In this document: positions 14,835 through 18,128 of the stretch, piece by piece
Numbering within the stretch: position 1 is the first letter of the stretch
Layout: every line of letters starts with the position of its first letter
DNA from: an uncultured Oscillospiraceae bacterium
GTDB lineage: Bacteria; Bacillota; Clostridia; Oscillospirales; Oscillospiraceae
DNA length: 18,128 nt
Reading direction: 5' to 3'
Assembly (NCBI GenBank): GCA_910588045.1
Contig: CAJUPS010000068.1
Span: 1 to 18,128, forward strand
Program-made: the position numbers and the translations under genes
Notes under the pieces: model-generated
Databases searched by the model: none
Told to the model about the DNA's origin: nothing
What the model saw: only the letters and a program-made list of their open reading frames with translations

Positions 14835-15788
14835 TCAGCGCATCCGTCCCCGGAGATAGCACTGGTGCTTGCGCAGGATCGCGTCCGCCTCCTCTGCGGC
14901 CCGCTTGGGGTCGGCGGTGAACAGGGCGTAGAGCTCCTCCATGGCCCGCAGGCCCTGGCCCTCGCAGTTGTAGTCGAACAGGACGGCCCCATTGCTGGCG
15001 GTGATCTCGCCGGACAGGTGGCTGGGGATATGCAGGATGTCCCGCTCCTTGGCCGTGAATTTCTCCATGCCGTCGATGCGGACCTCCACCGTCCCCTCCT
15101 GGACCACAAACAGGCCGTAGAAGGGGTTGTGGGCACTCCAACTCAGCTCAAAGCCGGGCTCCATGCACAGCTGCCAGATCTCCTTGTGGCCCTTGGTCTC
15201 CCAGCGGGCCACCTTCTGCCGCAGCTCGCATCCGGGGAATTTCAGGACGATCAGGCCGCTGTTATAGGGGCGGATCTGGTAAATCTCCTCCTTGGGGACC
15301 TCCACGGCGACCGGGGAGTAGGTATAGTAGTGGCTGTCGGGGCTCTGGCCGTCCTTGGACATGTCGAAGGCATCCTTGTTGTACTCCTTGAAGCGCAGGC
15401 CGGTGATGCAGTCCTCCGCCATGTGCGTCTCCCGAAAGAGCTCCCGCCAGATCGTGCCCGCGTCGATCCAGGTAAAGGCGTGGGGGGTGAAGGGGGCCAG
15501 GTGGATGATGTCGCCCTTGGTGCACACGGCCTTTTTGCCGCAGATCGTGGTCAGGACGGACCCGCCGTCCACAAGGAAGGTCTCCGCGCCGATCTCATGC
15601 TCATGATAGCACATCTCGTGGTTGGGGTCTACATAGACGGTGTCCAGCATCTCGTTGTGCTGGAAGGGGCCGTAAGGCTCGATGAAATACTTGGACGAGG
15701 TCTTTTTGCCGCCGTAGTATTCATCAAATTCCATCAGGGAATCCTTCTCGGGGTCAATGTGGATTTTGTGCAGCGTGTACTTACTCAT
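14835..15788 (-). CDS. Bicupin protein of unknown function
   Basis: This 317-residue protein has two cupin-like halves. The first keeps metal ligands: H62-x-H64 and E69 in the first cupin motif, and H103 in KGDIIHLAPFTPH, so it should bind a divalent metal. The second (about 200-270, GLFVVQEGTVEVRIDG then KERDILHIPSHLSG) has the barrel pattern but lacks the HxH ligands and may be structural or ligand-binding. ATG 15788 is chosen because AAAGGAGG lies upstream; the longer reading to 15857 has no such site. It may be an isomerase, dioxygenase, aminohydrolase or sensor; I cannot assign one. It leads a same-strand set with an AraC-type regulator and an MFS transporter. Confidence 0.85.
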   Translation of the reverse strand: MSKYTLHKIHIDPEKDSLMEFDEYYGGKKTSSKYFIEPYGPFQHNEMLDTVYVDPNHEMCYHEHEIGAETFLVDGGSVLTTICGKKAVCTKGDIIHLAPFTPHAFTWIDAGTIWRELFRETHMAEDCITGLRFKEYNKDAFDMSKDGQSPDSHYYTYSPVAVEVPKEEIYQIRPYNSGLIVLKFPGCELRQKVARWETKGHKEIWQLCMEPGFELSWSAHNPFYGLFVVQEGTVEVRIDGMEKFTAKERDILHIPSHLSGEITASNGAVLFDYNCEGQGLRAMEELYALFTADPKRAAEEADAILRKHQCYLRGRMR

Positions 15789-15924
15789 CTTGGTAGCCTC
15801 CTTTTTGTTATGACGTGTGTTTTTCGGGCACAGCCCACGGATGGGGCGCAGGCGCATGGGACCGGTGTCCCGTCCCGGCCTCGCCCGCAGTATCCGGGGG
15901 AGCTGCCGCCCTCTGATACCTCTC

Positions 15925-15930
15925 AGTATA
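15925..15930 (-). promoter_or_regulatory. Candidate -10 of the bicupin promoter
   Basis: TATACT on the minus strand, with no recognisable -35 hexamer at the proper distance. A missing -35 fits a promoter that needs an activator, here possibly the AraC-type protein encoded downstream. Confidence 0.45.
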
Positions 15931-15967
15931 TAGGAAAATCGCCGGTCCGTGGTGGCATAAACCGATT

Positions 15968-16003
15968 AAAATGTGTGATTTTCCACAGAGAATCACACAT
16001 TTT
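15968..16003. promoter_or_regulatory. Perfect 13-bp inverted repeat, candidate operator
   Basis: Arms AAAATGTGTGATT (15968-15980) and AATCACACATTTT (15991-16003) are separated by 10 bases. The centre lies about 67 bases upstream of the predicted bicupin transcription start, a common distance for an activator site. The AT-rich arms stand out from the GC-rich surroundings. On the plus strand the right arm runs into T6, so a plus-strand terminator is possible in form, but no plus-strand gene precedes it. Confidence 0.65.
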
Positions 16004-16066
16004 TTCTGGTGGCCTGATGAAAATTTATGGTCGAGCGCAGGAGGCGGCCGCCCTGGTTGGAGCAGC

Positions 16067-16102
16067 AAAAAGGAGGGGCCAGCCCCACCGGCCGGTCCCT
16101 CC
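16067..16102 (-). terminator. Intrinsic terminator of the phosphatidyltransferase-PEBP unit
   Basis: On the minus strand a stem based on GGAGGG (complement of 16097-16102) and CCCTCC (complement of 16072-16077), with extra inner GCC/GGC pairing, is followed directly by TTTTT (complement of 16067-16071). It lies about 60 bases after the PEBP stop. Confidence 0.75.
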
Positions 16103-16134
16103 AGCGCTATGAATCTGCCAGGCAGACGCTGCGG

Positions 16135-16158
16135 CGGCACTGTCCCCAGACAGTGCCG
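16135..16158 (-). other. Hairpin immediately after the PEBP gene
   Basis: A perfect 10-bp stem (CGGCACTGTC 16135-16144, GACAGTGCCG 16149-16158) with a 4-base loop lies two bases beyond the PEBP stop. It lacks a U-tract. It may protect the mRNA 3' end or act together with the terminator at 16067-16102. Confidence 0.6.
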
Positions 16159-16160
16159 AA

Positions 16161-16628
16161 CTACTCAAACCTCGCAATAATACTGCCCGCCTGAATGATA
16201 TGCCGTTCCGCCTTCTGCAAAAACGCCTTTTTCCGGGAGCTCGGATTCAGATTCAGCGAGCAGTCCAAGGCATACACAGTGAAGCGATACCAATGGCTCT
16301 TCCCCCGGGGCGGCTTAGGCCCCGCGTACTTGTGCCGTCCATAGGCGGCGCCCTGCCGCGCACCGCGGGGGGAGGACGGGGTCTTTCCCGCCGGGATCCC
16401 GCCCCTGATGTGGTTGGAGGCGGGGATATTCCAGATCACCCAGTGGGTGAAATCCCGGATCGGGTGGGACAGGTCCTCCAGGGTGATCGCCAGCGTCCTC
16501 GCCCTGGGGGACAGGTTCCAGATCATGAACTCCGGCGACTTGTCCTGCCCGCGCCCGGTGTTCCCGATGGGGACCCTGCCGCCGTCCTCGATCCCTATAC
16601 AGTCAAAATCCAACTCTCGTTCTTCCAT
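16161..16628 (-). CDS. YbhB/YbcL family (PEBP, Raf-kinase-inhibitor-like) protein
   Basis: The 155-residue product has the bacterial phosphatidylethanolamine-binding-protein pattern: KSPEFMIWNLSPRARTLAITLED with the ligand-pocket segment, DFTHWVIWNIPA, then YAGPKPPRGKSHWYRFTVYALD. These residues form the anion-binding pocket. There is no signal peptide, so it is cytoplasmic. The biological role of bacterial PEBPs is largely unknown. It starts 12 bases after the phosphatidyltransferase stop, so the two are co-transcribed. That pairing with a phospholipid-synthesis enzyme is suggestive of a lipid link but not proof. The central loop (GKTPSSPRGARQGAAYGRHK) matches the variable region of the family. 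Confidence 0.92.
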   Translation of the reverse strand: MEERELDFDCIGIEDGGRVPIGNTGRGQDKSPEFMIWNLSPRARTLAITLEDLSHPIRDFTHWVIWNIPASNHIRGGIPAGKTPSSPRGARQGAAYGRHKYAGPKPPRGKSHWYRFTVYALDCSLNLNPSSRKKAFLQKAERHIIQAGSIIARFE

Positions 16629-16640
16629 ACAGCCTCTATC

Positions 16641-17195
16641 TTACCTCGTTTCTCTGAGCCGACGCAGGTTCTGGACGCTGTATAGCGTCAGGCTCAGGAC
16701 AATGCATCCGGCGCCAGCCAGCGCCAGAAGTAGGGACATCATCTGGGGAATGTCGTACCAGATGACGTGAAGAAAAATCACCGCGTAGAGCACGCAGGTG
16801 GCCAGCTTCCCGTGCCACGCGGCGCTGTATACCGCGCCCGTGCGGCGGATGACCAGCAGTCCCATGACTGCCATCACCGCCTCCTTCACCACCATCACCC
16901 CCAGCGGCAGTCCTACCGCCGGGAACCGGGTCAGCAGGCACCCCAGCGCCGCCGCCTGGGTCAGCTTGTCCGCCACGGGGTCCAGTATCTTCCCCAGATC
17001 ACTGACCATGTGAAACCGCCGGGCAATGAACCCGTCCGCCACGTCCGTTACTCCGGACAGCACCAGCGCCCAGGCCGCCAGGGGGTAGTCCCGCCTGCCG
17101 CAGTACAGCCATACGATCAGCGGGATGAGCAGGATGCGGAAAACGCTGAGCAGGTTGGGAATGGTAAAAATTTGTCTGTTTGTCCCGTCCGCCAT
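16641..17195 (-). CDS. CDP-alcohol phosphatidyltransferase (PgsA-like)
   Basis: This integral membrane enzyme class transfers a phosphatidyl group from CDP-diacylglycerol to an alcohol; the closest likeness is PgsA, which makes phosphatidylglycerophosphate. The 184-residue length fits. The N-terminus has NLLSVFRILLIPLIVWLY, and the catalytic signature DVADGFIARRFHMVSDLGKILDPVAD contains all the DxxDGxxAR...G...DxxxD residues. About five to six membrane helices are present. The start at 17195 (GGAGG upstream) is preferred: the longer reading to 17261 would begin inside the -35 element. The usual PgsA GK-x-KT segment reads WHGKLAT, so a different alcohol acceptor or a second PgsA copy is possible. 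It is followed by the PEBP gene. Confidence 0.9.
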   Translation of the reverse strand: MADGTNRQIFTIPNLLSVFRILLIPLIVWLYCGRRDYPLAAWALVLSGVTDVADGFIARRFHMVSDLGKILDPVADKLTQAAALGCLLTRFPAVGLPLGVMVVKEAVMAVMGLLVIRRTGAVYSAAWHGKLATCVLYAVIFLHVIWYDIPQMMSLLLALAGAGCIVLSLTLYSVQNLRRLRETR

Positions 17196-17232
17196 GGGTG
17201 AGTTCCTCCGTTTGCCATTTGTGTCTGCTCCT

Positions 17233-17261
17233 ACTATAGCCAAATTGGAGGGAAGCGTCAA
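17233..17261 (-). promoter_or_regulatory. Promoter of the phosphatidyltransferase-PEBP unit
   Basis: On the minus strand TTGACG (17256-17261) and TATAGT (17233-17238) are exactly 17 bases apart, a near-consensus sigma-A promoter. The predicted start near 17226 leaves a leader of about 30 bases with the GGAGG site. This fixes the downstream start codon at 17195. Confidence 0.87.
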
Positions 17262-17321
17262 GGGTAGAGAGCCAAGTTTAAGGAAATTCCAAGAAAATAG
17301 TAAGCGGTTCCGCCACCATAG

Positions 17322-17351
17322 CAGGGCCGCCGGTTCACACCGGCGGCCCTG
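17322..17351 (-). terminator. GC-rich hairpin after the antiporter gene
   Basis: A perfect 12-bp stem (CAGGGCCGCCGG 17322-17333, CCGGCGGCCCTG 17340-17351) with a 6-base loop begins 28 bases after the antiporter stop. There is no U-tract directly after it on the minus strand, only a TTTT about 20 bases later, so it may be a weak terminator or an mRNA-end stabiliser. Confidence 0.6.
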
Positions 17352-17379
17352 TTAAACTGTCTGAACTGGGGAACTGATT

Positions 17380-18128
17380 TTACTTCGCCGTTTCCTTTCC
17401 GCCCATGGAGCGCAGCACCAGCAGCGTACCTACGGTCAGCACCGCGCCCAGCGCCAGGCAGATGATAGCATTCTGGACAAACCCGGCGATGATGAAACAC
17501 ACGAAGCTCACGCCCGCCACCGTGATGGCGTAGGGCAGTTGGGTGGACACGTGGGTCACGTGGTCGCACTGCGCACCCGCCGAGGCCATGATGGTGGTGT
17601 CGGAGATGGGGGAGCAGTGGTCGCCGCACACAGCGCCCGCCAGGCAGGCGGAGATGCCCACCGTCAGAAGGGTGCTGCTGGGGTCGAACACGGACACAAC
17701 GATGGGGATCAGGATCCCGAAGGTGCCCCAGCTGGTGCCGGAGGCGAAGGCCAGCACGCAGGCCACCAGGAAAATCACCGCAGGCAGCAGGGCATACAGG
17801 AAGCTGGACGCGCCGTACATCATATCCCTGACGAACACGTCCGCGCCCAGGGCGCTGGTCATGCTCTTCAGGCTCACGGCCAGGGTCAGGATGGTGATGG
17901 GGGGCACCATGGCGATGAAGCCCTTGGGCACGCAGGCCATGGCCTCCTTAAAGGTCAGCACCCGGCGGGCCACCAGATAGATCACGATGAGGATCAGGCT
18001 CAGAAGTCCGCCCCAGGGCAGACCGATGAAGGCGTCCGTGTTGCCGAAGGCCCCGATAAAGTCCCCGGCGCAGTCCGTGCCGCCCCAGGCGTCCACGCCG
18101 AAGAAGCCGCCCACGTAGATCATGCCCA
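17380..18128 (-). CDS. NhaC-family Na+/H+ antiporter, C-terminal part (cut by window edge)
   Basis: NhaC-type antiporters exchange Na+ for H+ (some members exchange malate/lactate) across the cytoplasmic membrane. The visible 249 codons are continuous to the window edge; the ATG near 18123 is internal, because family members are much longer and the frame stays open beyond it. The diagnostic signature is present: FASGTSWGTFGILIPIV, then GAVCGDHCSPISDTTIMASAGAQCDHVTHVSTQLPYA. At least six hydrophobic helices are visible. The N-terminal half and the promoter lie outside. The C-terminus ends in a short charged tail. The exact ion specificity cannot be told from this fragment. Confidence 0.92.
   Translation of the reverse strand, partial: GMIYVGGFFGVDAWGGTDCAGDFIGAFGNTDAFIGLPWGGLLSLILIVIYLVARRVLTFKEAMACVPKGFIAMVPPITILTLAVSLKSMTSALGADVFVRDMMYGASSFLYALLPAVIFLVACVLAFASGTSWGTFGILIPIVVSVFDPSSTLLTVGISACLAGAVCGDHCSPISDTTIMASAGAQCDHVTHVSTQLPYAITVAGVSFVCFIIAGFVQNAIICLALGAVLTVGTLLVLRSMGGKETAK

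Larger units (their letters stand above)
15789..16066. other. Intergenic region upstream of the bicupin gene
   Basis: About 280 bases without a gene. It contains the bicupin ribosome binding site, a leader of about 130 bases, a candidate -10 (15925-15930) and the inverted repeat at 15968-16003, both listed separately. I see nothing further between 16004 and 16066. Confidence 0.6.

Noticed and set aside
15789..15857. Longer bicupin start at 15857
   Set aside because: No Shine-Dalgarno sequence precedes it and the extra residues are unlike a cupin N-terminus; AAAGGAGG precedes 15788.
15968..16003. Inverted repeat as an intrinsic terminator (T6 on the plus strand)
   Set aside because: No plus-strand gene precedes it, and its position upstream of the bicupin promoter fits an operator better.
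17196..17261. Longer N-terminus of the CDP-alcohol phosphatidyltransferase starting at a TTG at 17261
   Set aside because: That TTG is part of the TTGACG -35 element of a near-consensus promoter, and a GGAGG site with ATG lies at 17195.

Overview
The window looks like chromosomal DNA from a GC-rich, endospore-forming member of the Clostridia. The evidence is an adjacent spoIIGA-sigE pair (the spoIIG sporulation locus), strong AAGGAGG-type ribosome binding sites, a zinc-ribbon L33, CsaB, a DUF5693 protein and an NhaC-type antiporter. GC-rich third positions and the gene content suggest an Oscillospiraceae-type gut bacterium; that placement is inference. I saw no tRNA, rRNA, CRISPR array, transposase or phage gene.

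Layout, left to right. (1) 1-2115, minus strand: an unusual ParB/Srx-fold protein followed 20 bases later by murF (cell-wall precursor ligase), ending in hairpins near the left edge. (2) 2224-3949, plus strand: spoIIGA and sigE overlap and sit behind a promoter whose two hexamers are 22 bp apart and which carries Spo0A-box-like sequences, the same architecture as the Bacillus subtilis spoIIG promoter. A bidirectional terminator separates sigE from the convergent ribosomal operon. (3) 3965-6301, minus strand: rpmG-secE-nusG-rplK-rplA behind a near-consensus promoter. The operon stops after rplA, without rplJ-rplL. (4) 6348-11713, plus strand: ruvX (yqgF), a large DUF5693 membrane protein, csaB (polysaccharide pyruvyl transferase) and a MurJ-family flippase, tightly packed and closed by a 14-bp hairpin. 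The last three look like an envelope-polymer module.

(5) 11714-11854: a block of GC-rich hairpins resembling intergenic repeats. (6) 11855-16003, minus strand: a bicupin protein, an AraC-type regulator with a degenerate receiver-like N-terminus, and an MFS transporter. This looks like a substrate-responsive uptake or metabolism locus of unknown substrate, with a 13-bp inverted repeat upstream of the bicupin promoter and a strong hairpin in the regulator leader. (7) 16067-17261, minus strand: a CDP-alcohol phosphatidyltransferase and a PEBP-family (YbhB/YbcL) protein, with a clear promoter and a U-tract terminator. (8) 17380 to the right edge, minus strand: the C-terminal part of an NhaC-family Na+/H+ antiporter, cut by the window.

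Most of the window is housekeeping, sporulation and envelope genes. The least understood parts are the DUF5693-CsaB-MurJ module, the bicupin/AraC/MFS locus with its palindromes, and the ParB-like protein joined to murF.
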